DNA of 64,000 nucleotides from positions 1-64,000 of the forward strand of contig CAMAUZ010000040.1 in the NCBI GenBank assembly GCA_945861535.1, written 5' to 3'. The notes beneath the pieces were generated by a model. That model saw only the letters and a list, made by a program, of their open reading frames with translations. It ran no database searches and had not been told where the DNA came from. The translations under genes were made by a program, and so were the position numbers. The DNA is from Akkermansia muciniphila. GTDB lineage: Bacteria; Verrucomicrobiota; Verrucomicrobiia; Limisphaerales; BJHT01. Shown here one piece after another: positions 36,310-50,933 of this stretch (the first letter of the stretch is position 1; each line of letters begins with the position of its first letter).

Positions 36310-36690
36310 GAGTCGAGGTAACGAGACTCTAACCTCCCGCCGCGAGCGGCCCGCCCAAACCTCCCCACGGCGCGTTCTGCAACCGAACTCCGGTTCCACA
36401 CGTCTTGCCCAGTGACCCCGCGCGCGGCATTCACGCCGCTTCACCGAGTCACACACCAGGCGTGTGCGACCACGATGCGAAATCCCCGGAGCGCGCCAGT
36501 GTCGCAGACCAACCGCAGCAAGCCCGGCCCAGGCGTCCGCTTCCATTCAGCCTCCCCGAGGAGGGTGGGAGACCACCGATAATGGCGGTGCGCGAAAACG
36601 ACCGCTTCATCGCCAGCCCCGGGGCGAGCGCCAACCGAAACACTGAGCCGCCGCGTCACCGGCGGCACTCGACGCCGGCTGACAACTCCT
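36310..36690. other. Intergenic gap between convergent genes
   Basis: 36308-36335 contains GAGTC-GAGGTAAC-GAGACTC, a short hairpin. The rest is GC-rich without coding character. No strong terminator with a T tract is visible. Confidence 0.4.
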
Positions 36691-37695
36691 TCATCTCCCC
36701 AGAAACCGATCCCGCCCCGCCACGAGCGCGGCCATTTTGCGGTCGGCCACGGTGCGGGGGAGCATCCAGAAACCGCAGTCGGGGTGGACCCATTTCACGC
36801 GTTCAGCCCCGAGGATTTTCACGGCGTGCTCGATGCGCTGGGCGACGGTGTCGGTGGTTTCGACTTCGTTGTCCTTGATGTCGATGACGCCGATGCCGAG
36901 GGCGATTTCAGGGCGCATCTCCTGGAAGGCGTCGAGCTCGTCGTAGCCGCGGCGGGCGAATTCGAGGACGTAGTGATCGACCTCGAGGGCGTTGAGAAAG
37001 GGGATGAGGCTGCGCCAGTAGCCGCGCTGGATGCTTTGCCCGCCGTAGTTGCCGAAGCAGAGGTGGACGGCCTTTTGCCCGCGCACGGCGCTGAGGACGC
37101 GGTTGATCGGCTCGTGCGCCCACGCAGCGTCCTCGGGATGGCCGGGGAGATTGGCTTCGTCGATCTGGATCACGGGCGCGTCGATCTCGGCGACCTGCAG
37201 GCGGAGGGCTTCGGCGAGGGCGTGGGTGAGGTCGCGCAGGCTGCGGTAGTGGGTGTTGAGGAGCGTCTTGGCCAGCATGTAGGGCGAGGTGACGGTGAAT
37301 TTCAACGGCCGGGTGGTCAGCCCTTTCACAAAATTCCACGCGCCGGTCAGGTCGAGCGTGCCTTCGGAAATCGGCCCGCGCACGGCCCCCGCAGGCTGCG
37401 TGCGAAAGCCCATCCCCGGCTGGCGGCGAAAGGCGACGACATCCTCGCGCGTGAGGCGGGCGTCGATGCCGGACAACGGGCGGATGAAATACTCGATCAT
37501 CCCGTTGGTCTCGGGATGGCTGACGTTGAAGCGCGACAATTCGCCGTCAGCGATGACATCAATGCCGGCCAGTTCCTGCGTCTTGAGTACGACCAGGATG
37601 GCGTCGCGCAAGTTCGGCGTGGACGGAAACGCGGCGAGCCACGCGGGGAGCGGGTAGCTGCCGACGACGGTGGTTTGGATGGCGGGAGTGGGCAT
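36691..37695 (-). CDS. Cobalamin-independent methionine synthase (MetE C-terminal domain)-like protein
   Basis: The protein has 334 residues from ATG 37695 (the frame is open to 38070, but upstream codons are repeat DNA). The TIM-barrel begins TTVVGSYPLPAWL, as in MetE C-terminal domains and archaeal short MetE. Zinc ligands fit VHLCFGNYGG (His, Cys) and VHPDCGF (Cys), with the acidic strand VLEFARRGYDELD between them. IDEANLPGH corresponds to the substrate loop. The N-terminal MetE half that binds folate is absent, so it likely transfers methyl groups from another donor, or degrades or uses a different thiol. Stand-alone versions are frequent in environmental bacteria. It is alone on the minus strand here; no methionine genes are adjacent. 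Confidence 0.78.
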   Translation of the reverse strand: MPTPAIQTTVVGSYPLPAWLAAFPSTPNLRDAILVVLKTQELAGIDVIADGELSRFNVSHPETNGMIEYFIRPLSGIDARLTREDVVAFRRQPGMGFRTQPAGAVRGPISEGTLDLTGAWNFVKGLTTRPLKFTVTSPYMLAKTLLNTHYRSLRDLTHALAEALRLQVAEIDAPVIQIDEANLPGHPEDAAWAHEPINRVLSAVRGQKAVHLCFGNYGGQSIQRGYWRSLIPFLNALEVDHYVLEFARRGYDELDAFQEMRPEIALGIGVIDIKDNEVETTDTVAQRIEHAVKILGAERVKWVHPDCGFWMLPRTVADRKMAALVAGRDRFLGR

Positions 37696-38436
37696 GAGGT
37701 GTCGGCGAATGGTGATGCGCGCGGAGTGTCGGGGGCGGCGGGCGGGGATGTCAAAACGGAAAGCGGTGGGCGGACGAATCCCGTGCCTCCCGAGGCTTTT
37801 GGCGCGGGCGGAGGTTGGCGAAAAGCCCAAAGAATAAAGCTCAAAGCTCAAGGGAACGACCAAGGGCCAAGAACCGAGCGCGGCGTGGGTTCCCAGACAC
37901 TTGTCCCGAAACCCGCTCCGCTGGTCAAACCACTTGCCCCATCGCCTTGGAGGTTGAGACTTGAACCCTCCTGAGTGACAGGCACCCGGACCTGTTCGCC
38001 GAGGGGGCAACGCATGATCCCGAAATCTCACGGGGCTTCGGGTTCGATCCCCCTCCCCTCTCATTAGCACCCGGCTTCAGCCGGGTGTGGGTGGGCGGGC
38101 ATCTGGCAAACCGTTTTAACGGTTTTTCCCCGAGCGCGCGGGAAACCGCTGCAGCGGGCGTGGGCCGTTCGCTCCCTAACACCCGGCTGAAGCCGGGTGC
38201 TAATGAGAGGGCGGCATTGGCACCCGCGGAACCGGAGCCAGCAGTGCGCACGCGTCAGTTATTCTCCCGCCGTCAAAGGTCCGCCGTTCCGCCTGTTCTT
38301 GTGCTTCCCTTGAGCTTTGAGCTTTTCCCTTTGAGCTTTTCCCCCAATCCGCCGACATCCTATGGATGACTAGAGTTCCATCCCCGTCGGGCGTGCGCCT
38401 TGCAATCGCGGGCCGAAACCAATACTCACTCCGCCC
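37696..38436. other. 741-bp gap with palindromes and repeat remnants
   Basis: 37820-37860 and 38300-38345 hold inverted copies of an AAAGCTCAAAGCTCAAGG-type repeat. 37930-38055 has a folded-looking stretch including GGTTCGATCCCCC, superficially like a tRNA T-arm. 38060-38088 and 38179-38207 are perfect 29-bp inverted arms (separate entry). No gene is supported; the last 60 bp should contain the promoter of the response regulator. Confidence 0.5.
38060..38207. repeat. REP-like element with 29-bp perfect inverted arms
   Basis: The left arm 38060-38088 contains ACCCGGCTTCAGCCGGGT, itself a hairpin; the right arm 38179-38207 is its exact reverse complement. The 90-bp interior contains further small stems (AAACCG TTTT CGGTTT type and CCGCTGCAGCGG). 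The composite looks like a paired-REP unit of the kind mobilised by RAYT transposases; no such transposase gene is in the window. Confidence 0.75.
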
Positions 38437-38859
38437 ATGAAACTTCACGCCCTCGTCATTGATGATGAAGCGATCATCTGCCGCGCCCTCAAGACATTCC
38501 TCGCGAAACGGGGCTTCGCTGTGACCTCCGCGAATTCGTCCGCCGAAGTTCACCGCCAGCATTCCGGCCAGGCTTTCGATCTCGTCATTCTCGACGCCGA
38601 CCTCGGCGGCGAATACGGGCTGGGGTTGTTGCCGACGCTGCTGGCGGTCAATCCCCGTCTGCCGGTGATCGTGTACTCGGGCGTGGGCGCCGAGTCGGAA
38701 CTGGCGCGACTGGCGCGCGACAAGGGCGCCTTCGCGTTGGTCAGCAAGGTGGATTCGCTTGAAGTGCTGTGGGCGGAGATTCAGCGCGCGCTTCCGGCGA
38801 TCAAGTCCGGCCCCGCGGTCGCCGTCTCCAAGGCCGCCCGCACGGCGGCGCTCCGCTAG
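38437..38859 (+). CDS. Single-domain response regulator
   Basis: The protein has 140 residues forming one receiver domain. Asp9/Asp10 (LVIDDEA) bind Mg, Asp53 (VILDADLGG) is the phosphorylation site, Ser81 (VIVYSGVG) replaces the conserved Thr/Ser, and Lys104 (ALVSKVDS) completes the switch. About 20 residues follow with no output domain, so it should act by protein contact or as a phosphate sink. Its stop lies 18 bp before the histidine kinase gene, so the pair forms one operon and most likely one phosphorelay. Confidence 0.9.
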   Translation: MKLHALVIDDEAIICRALKTFLAKRGFAVTSANSSAEVHRQHSGQAFDLVILDADLGGEYGLGLLPTLLAVNPRLPVIVYSGVGAESELARLARDKGAFALVSKVDSLEVLWAEIQRALPAIKSGPAVAVSKAARTAALR

Positions 38860-38877
38860 CACGGCAGCTTTCCCGCG

Positions 38878-40065
38878 ATGAGCCTCACCCGTGTCCCGCC
38901 GCTGCCCGGCGATCCAGAATTGCGCGCCCGCGAACTGCGCCTGCAGGCGATGAAGGCGCTGACCTCGAAGCTCGCGCATGATTTCAACAACTTCCTCACG
39001 CCCATTCTCGGCTACGCAACGCTGATCCAAGAGGCGGGCGGCGCGGGGAGTCCGGCCGCGCAATATTCCGGTGCCATCGAGCGCTCGGGGCGCAAGACCG
39101 AGGCGCTTCTGGACTCGATCATGACGGCGGTCCGCCCCGAGCGCCGTTTCGCGCCGAAAGAGATCGACCTGGGTCGGTTGTTCGCGGAGTTGCTCGACCA
39201 GTGGCAGGCGCAACTGCCGCCGATGATCCCCATCACCGTGTCGCGCGACCTCGCGCCGTGCGTGCTCTACGCCGAACCGGCGCAGTGGCAGACGGCCTTC
39301 CAGGCGCTCCTCGCCAACGCCCGCCTGGCGATGCCGAGCGGCGGCACGCTCACGGTGCGGCTGGCGCAGGAGACGCCGCCAGAGGCAGTCGCCGCGCAGT
39401 TGGGCCTCGCGCCAGGAACGGCCTTCGTCCTCACCGTCGCCGATGACGGCGGCGGCATGACGCCGGAAGTCGCCGCCCGCGCGCTCGATCCACTTTTCAG
39501 CACCGGCCCGCGCGGCACGGCGCTGGGGCTCGGTCTCACCGCCGTTCACAGCACGGCGCGGATGCACGGCGGCCAGGTCGTGATCGCCAGCCAGCCGGAT
39601 GCCGGCACGACCGTGACCGTGTGGTTCAACGGCCTCCCGCAGCGCGAGGCGGCTGAAAAAAACGACGCCGCGCAATCGCACGATCCGGCGCAATCCGCGC
39701 CCGCCCGGCGCAATCGCGTACTGCTCGTTGGCTGCGAGGAAGTGCTGCAAGAAAGTCTGCGGAGCCGGTTGCAAGCGGCCGAATACATCGTTCACCAGGT
39801 GCCCGACGCCACGCAGGCTGCGAAGCTCGTGGCCCGGCACGCGCCGAGCCTCGCCTTGGCGGTGCTGGAGGAGCAACTGCCCGGCATCACCGGCCTTGAT
39901 TTCGTTGCGCGCCTTCGCGAAAGCCAGCCGAACCTGCCCATCATTCTGCTCACGCTCGGCGCGGAACCCGGTGCCACCGCGCACCCATCCGGCCCGTTCG
40001 CGGCAATAAAAAAGCCCTTCCGATGGAAGGGCTTTGCCGAAACCGTCCAGCGCCTGCTGGCGTAA
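38878..40065 (+). CDS. Soluble hybrid histidine kinase with degenerate receiver
   Basis: The protein has 395 residues and no transmembrane segment. The dimerisation/phosphoacceptor helix carries KLAHDFNNFLTPILGYA (His34), as in the HDFNN group of hybrid kinases. The ATPase domain has the N box (ALLANARLAM), G1 (VADDGGGMTP), F/G2 (FSTGPRGTALGLGLTAVHS) and a final VTVWF. The C-terminal receiver (RRNRVLLVGCEEVLQESL...LALAVLEEQLPGITGLDF...IKKPF) has Glu where the phosphorylated Asp should be (VLEEQLPG) and a non-acidic GCEE at the Mg site, so it is probably not phosphorylated. It may lock the kinase or bind its partner. The coding end runs over a terminator hairpin that serves the minus strand. 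Confidence 0.88.
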   Translation: MSLTRVPPLPGDPELRARELRLQAMKALTSKLAHDFNNFLTPILGYATLIQEAGGAGSPAAQYSGAIERSGRKTEALLDSIMTAVRPERRFAPKEIDLGRLFAELLDQWQAQLPPMIPITVSRDLAPCVLYAEPAQWQTAFQALLANARLAMPSGGTLTVRLAQETPPEAVAAQLGLAPGTAFVLTVADDGGGMTPEVAARALDPLFSTGPRGTALGLGLTAVHSTARMHGGQVVIASQPDAGTTVTVWFNGLPQREAAEKNDAAQSHDPAQSAPARRNRVLLVGCEEVLQESLRSRLQAAEYIVHQVPDATQAAKLVARHAPSLALAVLEEQLPGITGLDFVARLRESQPNLPIILLTLGAEPGATAHPSGPFAAIKKPFRWKGFAETVQRLLA

Positions 40066-40579
40066 GAGCGCGGTCGGCACCGCCCCGATGTAGCGCAGGT
40101 TTCCAAACCTGCTGTATCGCGAGTTTCCAAACCCGCGAGCTGTCCGGTCGGCAGAACGCGTTCGTAATCTTCACACGCCGCCGATTTGGAAATCGGCGAC
40201 ACAGCAGGCTTGGATGCCTGCGCTACGCCGCCGCCGCGCGACCGTCCGGTCCGTTCGCGGCAATAAAAAAGCCCTTCCGGTGGAAGGGCTTTGCCGAAAC
40301 TGTCCAGCGCCTGCTGGCGTGAGAATGCGGTCGGCACCGCCCCGATGTAGCGCAGGTTTCCAAACCTGCTGTATCGCGGGTTTCCAAACCCGCGAACCGC
40401 CCGGTCGGCAGAACGCGCTCGCACTCGCCGCACGCCGCCGATTTGGAAATCGGCGACACAGCAGGCTTGGAAGCCTGCGCTACGCCGCCGCCGCGCGTCC
40501 ACCCGGGCCGTTCGCGGCAATAAAAAAGCCCTTCCGATGGAAGGGCTTTGAAGAAACTGTCCAGCGCCTGCTGGCGTGA
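39990..40579. repeat. 257-bp tandem repeat spanning the kinase 3' end (2 full copies plus partial)
   Basis: The string GGCAATAAAAAAGCCC begins a unit near 40002, 40259 and 40516: exact period 257. Each unit carries (a) the last ~22 codons of the kinase gene in open frame (IKKPFRWKGF...QRLLA), (b) the terminator hairpin, and (c) a REP-like block with GTAGCGCAGGTTTCCAAACC and its complement. The third copy stops after the coding tail. Units differ by a few substitutions (for example FAETVQ against FEETVQ). Confidence 0.92.
40517..40550 (-). terminator. Intrinsic terminator of rpoD
   Basis: Stem AAAGCCCTTCC (40525-40535) / GGAAGGGCTTT (40539-40549), loop GAT. On the minus strand it is followed by TTTTTTATT, 34 bp after the rpoD stop. 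Identical or near-identical hairpins recur at 40267-40292 and 40010-40036 in the 257-bp repeats, the last one inside the kinase coding sequence. Confidence 0.85.
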
Positions 40580-40583
40580 GCGA

Positions 40584-42500
<1,917 letters not shown>

Positions 42501-42744
42501 ACGATTTCGACAGGGAAGCCCCCGAAGCCACACGAAAGAGGCGAGAATATTGGTTTTGCGCCGCAGCCCGTCAAGGGATACCTCGGCGAATCTTTACGCA
42601 CCAACGACCGCCGCTTCCGCCGCCAGCCTGAGGGGCGAATCCCGACGCGCCGAACCCGTTGCGAATTCGGATGGCGGCCGCTGCGCGCTGCGGCGGCCGC
42701 GATTTTCCCTCCGTCGAATCGCCGCGCGCCAGCCGTGCGCGCGG

Positions 42745-43622
<878 letters not shown>

Positions 43623-43633
43623 TTTGGGTTGAA

Positions 43634-46345
<2,712 letters not shown>

Positions 46346-48148
46346 TCACTTCCGCACAAACTCCTCATGCAGCCGCGCATACGCGCCACCGCGGGCGAGC
46401 AACTCATCGTGCGTCCCCTGCTCGATGATCTCGCCGTGGCTCAGCACCAGAATGCGATGCGCATGCCGGACGGTGGACAGTCGGTGCGCCACGACGAAGC
46501 AGGTGCGCCGCTCGAAGAGTTTCTCGAGCGCGTGCTGGATGATGCGCTCGGTCTGCGGGTCCACCGCGCTCGTCGCCTCGTCGAGGATGAGCAGGCGCGG
46601 GCGCGCGACCATCGCGCGGGTGAAGCACACGAGCTGGCGTTCGCCGGCGCTGAGATTGCCGCCGCGCTCGGAGATTTTCGTGTCGTAGCCTTTCTCCAAT
46701 CGCTCAATCAGTTCGTGCGTGCCGAGCGTACGCGCGGCCTCGCGCACCTCGTCGTCGGTCGCGTCGGCGCGGCCGAATTTCAGATTTTCCATCAGCGTGC
46801 CGGTGAAGAGGAAATTGTCCTGCGTCACGATGCCCACCTGCCGGTGCAGCGAATCAAGCGTCGCCGCCTGCAGGTCCGCGCCATCGAACGTCACCCGTCC
46901 GCGCTGCGGTTCGTAGAAGCGCATGAGCAGGCTCACGATGCTCGATTTGCCCGAGCCGGTCGCACCCACGAGCGCGACAGTTTCGCCGGGGCGGGCCTCG
47001 AAATGGATGTGCTTGAGGACCCACGCATCCGGCGGCGTGCTGTCGTAGCGAAACCACACGTCCTCGAAAATGATGTGCCCGCGGATGGGCGGCAGCGCCT
47101 CGGCCCCGGCGCGGTCGCACACCTGCGGCTGGGTGTCGAGCAGTTGGAAGATGCGTTCCGCGCTGGCGGCGGTGGACAGCAGCGCATTGTAGAGATCGCC
47201 CATGGACTGGATGGGACCGAAGAACATGCCGAGGTAAAGCACGAAGGCCGCGAGTTCGCCGACGGTGATCTCGCGCTGCAACACGAGCGAACCGCCGTAG
47301 CCAAGGATGATCACCGTGCCCAGCCCGGACATCAGCGCGACGAACGGCATGTAGGTGTGAAAAATTTTCGCCGCCACCAGGAAGCGCTGGCCGTAGCCCT
47401 CGTGGATTTCCCGGAAGCGCCCAAGGTTCGCCTGCTCGCGTGCGAACGCCTGCACGACGCGGACGCCCGTGATGTTCTCAGCGATGGCCGCGGTGAGCAG
47501 CGATCCCTGCTCGCGCATCCGGCGGTAGGCGACCATGCCGCGCTTTTGGAACAGCATCGTGGCCCACGCCAGCGGTGGCAGCACGAGGCTGACGGCCAGG
47601 CACAGCCGCCAGTCGTATTGCAGCATGAGCGCGACCACGCCCACGAGCGTGAGTGCGCTGGCGAGCAACGAGTTCACGCCCCACGTCAGGATGCGGTCGA
47701 GCGAATCAATGTCGTTGCCCGCGCGGTTGAGGATGCGGCCCTGGTGCGTCTTGTCGAAGTAGCTGAGGGAAAGCTGCTGGATGTGCTCGAAGACACCGAG
47801 CCGCAAATCGTTCATCGCCCCCTGCCCCACCGCGATGGCGCTCTTGACCTGGATGACCGTGAGCAGCCAGCCGACCACCAGATTCGCCAGGTAAACCGCG
47901 CTGATAATGAGGATGCCGCGCGCCGCCGTTTCGGCGCTGGCGATGTGCGTGAGATGCCGGTCGATGCCGAGCTGGATGAATTTCGGCCCGAGCAACTGCG
48001 AGATGGTCGCGAGCACCGTGAAGACGAGGTTCACGATGAACAGCCGCCGATACGGCCGCACGTAGCTCATCAAGCGCCGGAAGGTCCCGGCCTTCATCCG
48101 CGTTTGCGCGAACTGCTCCTCGATCAGGATGTCGTCTTTGCTGGGCAT
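46346..48148 (-). CDS. ABC exporter, fused permease-ATPase (MsbA/LmrA type)
   Basis: The protein has 600 residues. The N-terminal membrane domain (type I exporter fold) begins RLMSYVRPYRRLFIVNLVFTVLATISQLL and has six predicted helices up to about residue 325, including VGWLLTVIQVKSAIAVGQG and the coupling-helix region FRRTHQGRILNR-like DKTHQGRILNRAGNDID. The ATPase domain has Walker A VGATGSGKSS, Q-loop VTQDNFLFTGT, signature NLSAGERQL, Walker B LLILDEATSAVD and H-loop VAHRLST, all intact. It functions as a homodimer or with another half transporter to export lipids, peptides or drugs; the substrate cannot be predicted. It is transcribed away from hppA's 3' end with a REP hairpin between them. 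Confidence 0.9.
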   Translation of the reverse strand: MPSKDDILIEEQFAQTRMKAGTFRRLMSYVRPYRRLFIVNLVFTVLATISQLLGPKFIQLGIDRHLTHIASAETAARGILIISAVYLANLVVGWLLTVIQVKSAIAVGQGAMNDLRLGVFEHIQQLSLSYFDKTHQGRILNRAGNDIDSLDRILTWGVNSLLASALTLVGVVALMLQYDWRLCLAVSLVLPPLAWATMLFQKRGMVAYRRMREQGSLLTAAIAENITGVRVVQAFAREQANLGRFREIHEGYGQRFLVAAKIFHTYMPFVALMSGLGTVIILGYGGSLVLQREITVGELAAFVLYLGMFFGPIQSMGDLYNALLSTAASAERIFQLLDTQPQVCDRAGAEALPPIRGHIIFEDVWFRYDSTPPDAWVLKHIHFEARPGETVALVGATGSGKSSIVSLLMRFYEPQRGRVTFDGADLQAATLDSLHRQVGIVTQDNFLFTGTLMENLKFGRADATDDEVREAARTLGTHELIERLEKGYDTKISERGGNLSAGERQLVCFTRAMVARPRLLILDEATSAVDPQTERIIQHALEKLFERRTCFVVAHRLSTVRHAHRILVLSHGEIIEQGTHDELLARGGAYARLHEEFVRK

Positions 48149-48402
48149 GGTGCAGCGGCGAAGTGCGGGTGAAGAGCGCGCCAGAAGCGCGCCGGAGCGC
48201 CGAGCATTGCTCGGCCTGACCGAGTGCGGGCCGTTCGAGCCGAGCGATGCTCGGCGCTCCGGCGCATTGGGGGCGAAAGCCTTGTAGCCGCCGACGTGAG
48301 GAGGCGGACGGCCCCGCCCAGCGCCCGATCCGCCTCCTCACGTCGGCGGCTACGACGGAGGCTCATGACGATTATCCACCCGCCTGCGCTCCTGAGCGGC
48401 CC
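48149..48402. repeat. REP-like palindrome region upstream of the ABC exporter
   Basis: Perfect 25-bp arms at 48284-48308 and 48329-48353 (outer sequence GTAGCCGCCGACGTGAGGAG) with a 20-nt loop. A second palindromic motif (GCGCCGGAGCGCCGAGCATTG, 48188-48209, and its complement GCGATGCTCGGCGCTCCGGCGC, 48243-48264) lies next to it. The region separates hppA's 3' end from the start of the ABC exporter. Confidence 0.75.
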
Positions 48403-50889
48403 TCACTTCCGCGCCGAATCCTCGGGGATGCGCATGCCGTAGAAGGACCGGTACACAAAGATCAGCGCGACGATAAAGAAGAACACGCCGATGCCGGTCT
48501 TGGTCCCCTTGTCCTTCATCTCGACGGCGATCTCGACGGCCAGCAAACCGAAGAGCGTGGTGAACTTGATCACCGGATTGAGCGAGACGGACGACGTGTC
48601 CTTGAACGGATCGCCCACGGTGTCGCCCACGACGGTCGCGGCGTGCAGCGGGGTGTTTTTCATCTTGAGATCGACCTCGACGATCTTCTTGGCGTTGTCC
48701 CACGCGCCGCCCGCATTGGCCATGAAGATGGCTTGGAAGAGCCCGAAGAACGCCATGCCGATGAGGTAGCCGATGAAGAAGAACGGATCGAAAAACGCCA
48801 GTGCGAGCGAGAAGCAGAAGATCACGATGAAGATGTTGATCATGCCCTTCTGCGCGTATTGCGTGCAGATTTTCACGACCTCCTTCGAGGCCTCAATGGT
48901 GGCCGTCGCGGCGTCGAGCTTCATGTTGTCCTTGATGTACACCACCGCGCGGTAAGCGCCCGTGACGACCGCCTGCGTGCTCGCCCCCGTGAACCAATAG
49001 ATCACCGCGCCACCCATGAGCAACCCCATGAGCGCCTCAGGATGCACGAGCGAGAGGCGCTCGAGCACGTTGAACTTCGCGTCGATCGCCTGGTAGTGCG
49101 CCTGCAACATCATGATGATGCCGAACACCATCGTGGTCGCGCCGACCACCGCCGTGCCGATGAGCACGGGCTTGGCCGTGGCTTTGAAGGTGTTGCCCGC
49201 GCCGTCGCCTTTTTCGAGCTGATGCTTGGCCCCCGCGAAATCGGGCTTGAAGCCGAAGTCCTTCTCGATCTCGGCGGAGATGCCCTTTTTCCCCTCGATC
49301 TGCGACAACTCGTAAACGGACTGCGCGTTGTCCGTCACCGGGCCGAACGAATCGACCGCGATGGTCACCGGCCCCATCCCGAGGAAGCCGAACGCCACCA
49401 GACCGAACGCGAAGATCGGCGCAGCGAAACGGAACTGCTCGGGCATCATCGCCTGCACCGCGGGCTGCCCTGAGAAGTAGTAAGCGCCGAACATCAGCAG
49501 CAGAATGCACAGGCCGGTCCAGAACGCGGAGAAGTTGCCCGCGACGAGACCGGACAGAATGTTGAGCGACGCGCCACCCTGGCGGGAGGACGTGACGACT
49601 TCCTTCACATGCCGACATTCGGTCGAGGTGAAGATTTTCGTGAACTCCGGGATCAGCGCGCCGGCGATGGTGCCAATCGAGATGATCGTCGAGAGCACCC
49701 ACCACAGACCGGGCTGGCCGGGGAGCTTGGCCAGCAGCACATAACTCGCGGCGTAGGTGACGAGGATGGAGACGATGGAGGTGATCCAGACCAGGTTCGT
49801 CAGCGGATGCTCGAGGTTGAAGTCCTTCGATTTGCCCCAGACGGCGTGCGCGACGGCGTCGTTGATCCAGTAGCTCACCAGCGAGGTGATCACCATCAGG
49901 ATGCGCATCGCGAAGAGCCACACAATGAGCGTGGCGCAGAGCGGCGCGGTGGCGGCGAGCGCCAGCGCGAGGAACGCGATGAGCGCAACGCCCGTGACGC
50001 CGTAGGTTTCGAAGCCGTCGGCCGTCGGCCCGACCGAGTCGCCGGCGTTGTCGCCGGTGCAGTCGGCGATGACGCCGGGATTGCGGGGATCATCTTCGGG
50101 GAGGTTGAAAACGATCTTCATGAGGTCGGCGCCGATGTCGGCGATCTTCGTGAAAATACCGCCGCAGATGCGCAACGCCGAGGCGCCGAGCGATTCGCCA
50201 ATCGCGAAGCCGATGAAGCACGGACCGGCCAGTTCCTTCGGCAGAAACGTGAGGATGCAGATCATGAAGAACAGTTCGGTCGCGACGAGCAGCAGACCGA
50301 CGCTCATGCCGGACTTCAGCGGAATCAGCAGCGTGGCGAGCGGGTTCCCTTGCAGCGCGGAGAAGGCCGCGCGGCTGTTGGCGACCGTGTTGATGCGGAT
50401 GCCGAACCACGCGACGCCGTAGCTGCCGAGAATGCCGAGCACCGACGCGAGCAGGATCACGATCACGTTGCCCGCCGAATTGTGCGACAGCACGCCGAAG
50501 TAGTAGGTCATGCAGATGGCGATCAGCACCCACAGCGCGGCGAGGAATTTGCCCTGCTGAAACAGGTAGGTCTTGCACGTCTCCCAGATGATTTGCGACA
50601 CCGCCGCCATCGAAGCATGCACCGGCAGATTCTTGGTCTGCACGTACTGCATCCAGCCGTACCCGACGCCCAGCGCACACACGACGAGGCCGAAGTACAT
50701 CAGCGCGATGCCCGTCACCCGCGAGCCAAACAGATCAAACGCCACGGAACCGAGGTCCGGGATTTTGATGTCCGCCTCGCCCGCGAAGAGGGGGCTGGCG
50801 GCAAAGGTGGCAACAAGAAACAGGAGCAACGCAGGGACTTTGATTTTTGTTTGGCGCATAAACCTTAGAACTTCTTCCATGAACGACAA
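48403..50889 (-). CDS. hppA: Membrane-bound proton-translocating pyrophosphatase
   Basis: The protein has 828 residues and about 16 membrane helices; ATG 50859 (MRQTKIKVPALLLFLV) is an alternative start. It hydrolyses cytoplasmic pyrophosphate and pumps H+ (or Na+) out. Active-site loops: ADIGADLMKIVFNLPEDDPRNPGVIADCTGDNAGDSVG (binding of Mg-PPi), DNAQSVYELSQ, and VVGDTVGDPFKDTSSVSLNPVIK. At the potassium-selectivity site the sequence is GNTFKATAKP, with Lys rather than Ala, which marks the K+-independent subfamily. The usual GNTT is GNTF, and the loop reads DCTGDN rather than DNVGDN. An extra N-terminal hydrophobic segment resembles a signal peptide. A sigma-70-like promoter lies just upstream. 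Confidence 0.94.
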   Translation of the reverse strand: MSFMEEVLRFMRQTKIKVPALLLFLVATFAASPLFAGEADIKIPDLGSVAFDLFGSRVTGIALMYFGLVVCALGVGYGWMQYVQTKNLPVHASMAAVSQIIWETCKTYLFQQGKFLAALWVLIAICMTYYFGVLSHNSAGNVIVILLASVLGILGSYGVAWFGIRINTVANSRAAFSALQGNPLATLLIPLKSGMSVGLLLVATELFFMICILTFLPKELAGPCFIGFAIGESLGASALRICGGIFTKIADIGADLMKIVFNLPEDDPRNPGVIADCTGDNAGDSVGPTADGFETYGVTGVALIAFLALALAATAPLCATLIVWLFAMRILMVITSLVSYWINDAVAHAVWGKSKDFNLEHPLTNLVWITSIVSILVTYAASYVLLAKLPGQPGLWWVLSTIISIGTIAGALIPEFTKIFTSTECRHVKEVVTSSRQGGASLNILSGLVAGNFSAFWTGLCILLLMFGAYYFSGQPAVQAMMPEQFRFAAPIFAFGLVAFGFLGMGPVTIAVDSFGPVTDNAQSVYELSQIEGKKGISAEIEKDFGFKPDFAGAKHQLEKGDGAGNTFKATAKPVLIGTAVVGATTMVFGIIMMLQAHYQAIDAKFNVLERLSLVHPEALMGLLMGGAVIYWFTGASTQAVVTGAYRAVVYIKDNMKLDAATATIEASKEVVKICTQYAQKGMINIFIVIFCFSLALAFFDPFFFIGYLIGMAFFGLFQAIFMANAGGAWDNAKKIVEVDLKMKNTPLHAATVVGDTVGDPFKDTSSVSLNPVIKFTTLFGLLAVEIAVEMKDKGTKTGIGVFFFIVALIFVYRSFYGMRIPEDSARK

Positions 50890-50933
50890 AACGAGGCCCC
50901 AGCCGGGCTTTTCTCGGTCGGTGACGCTGTGGC

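Noticed and set aside
38010-38060. tRNA or tmRNA 3' end (GGTTCGATCCCCC)
   Set aside because: The T-arm-like piece has no matching acceptor, D-arm or anticodon arm at proper spacing; at best a remnant.
37696-38070. N-terminal extension of the MetE-like protein
   Set aside because: Upstream codons cover repeat remnants; the family N-terminus (TTVVGSYPLP) begins right after ATG 37695.
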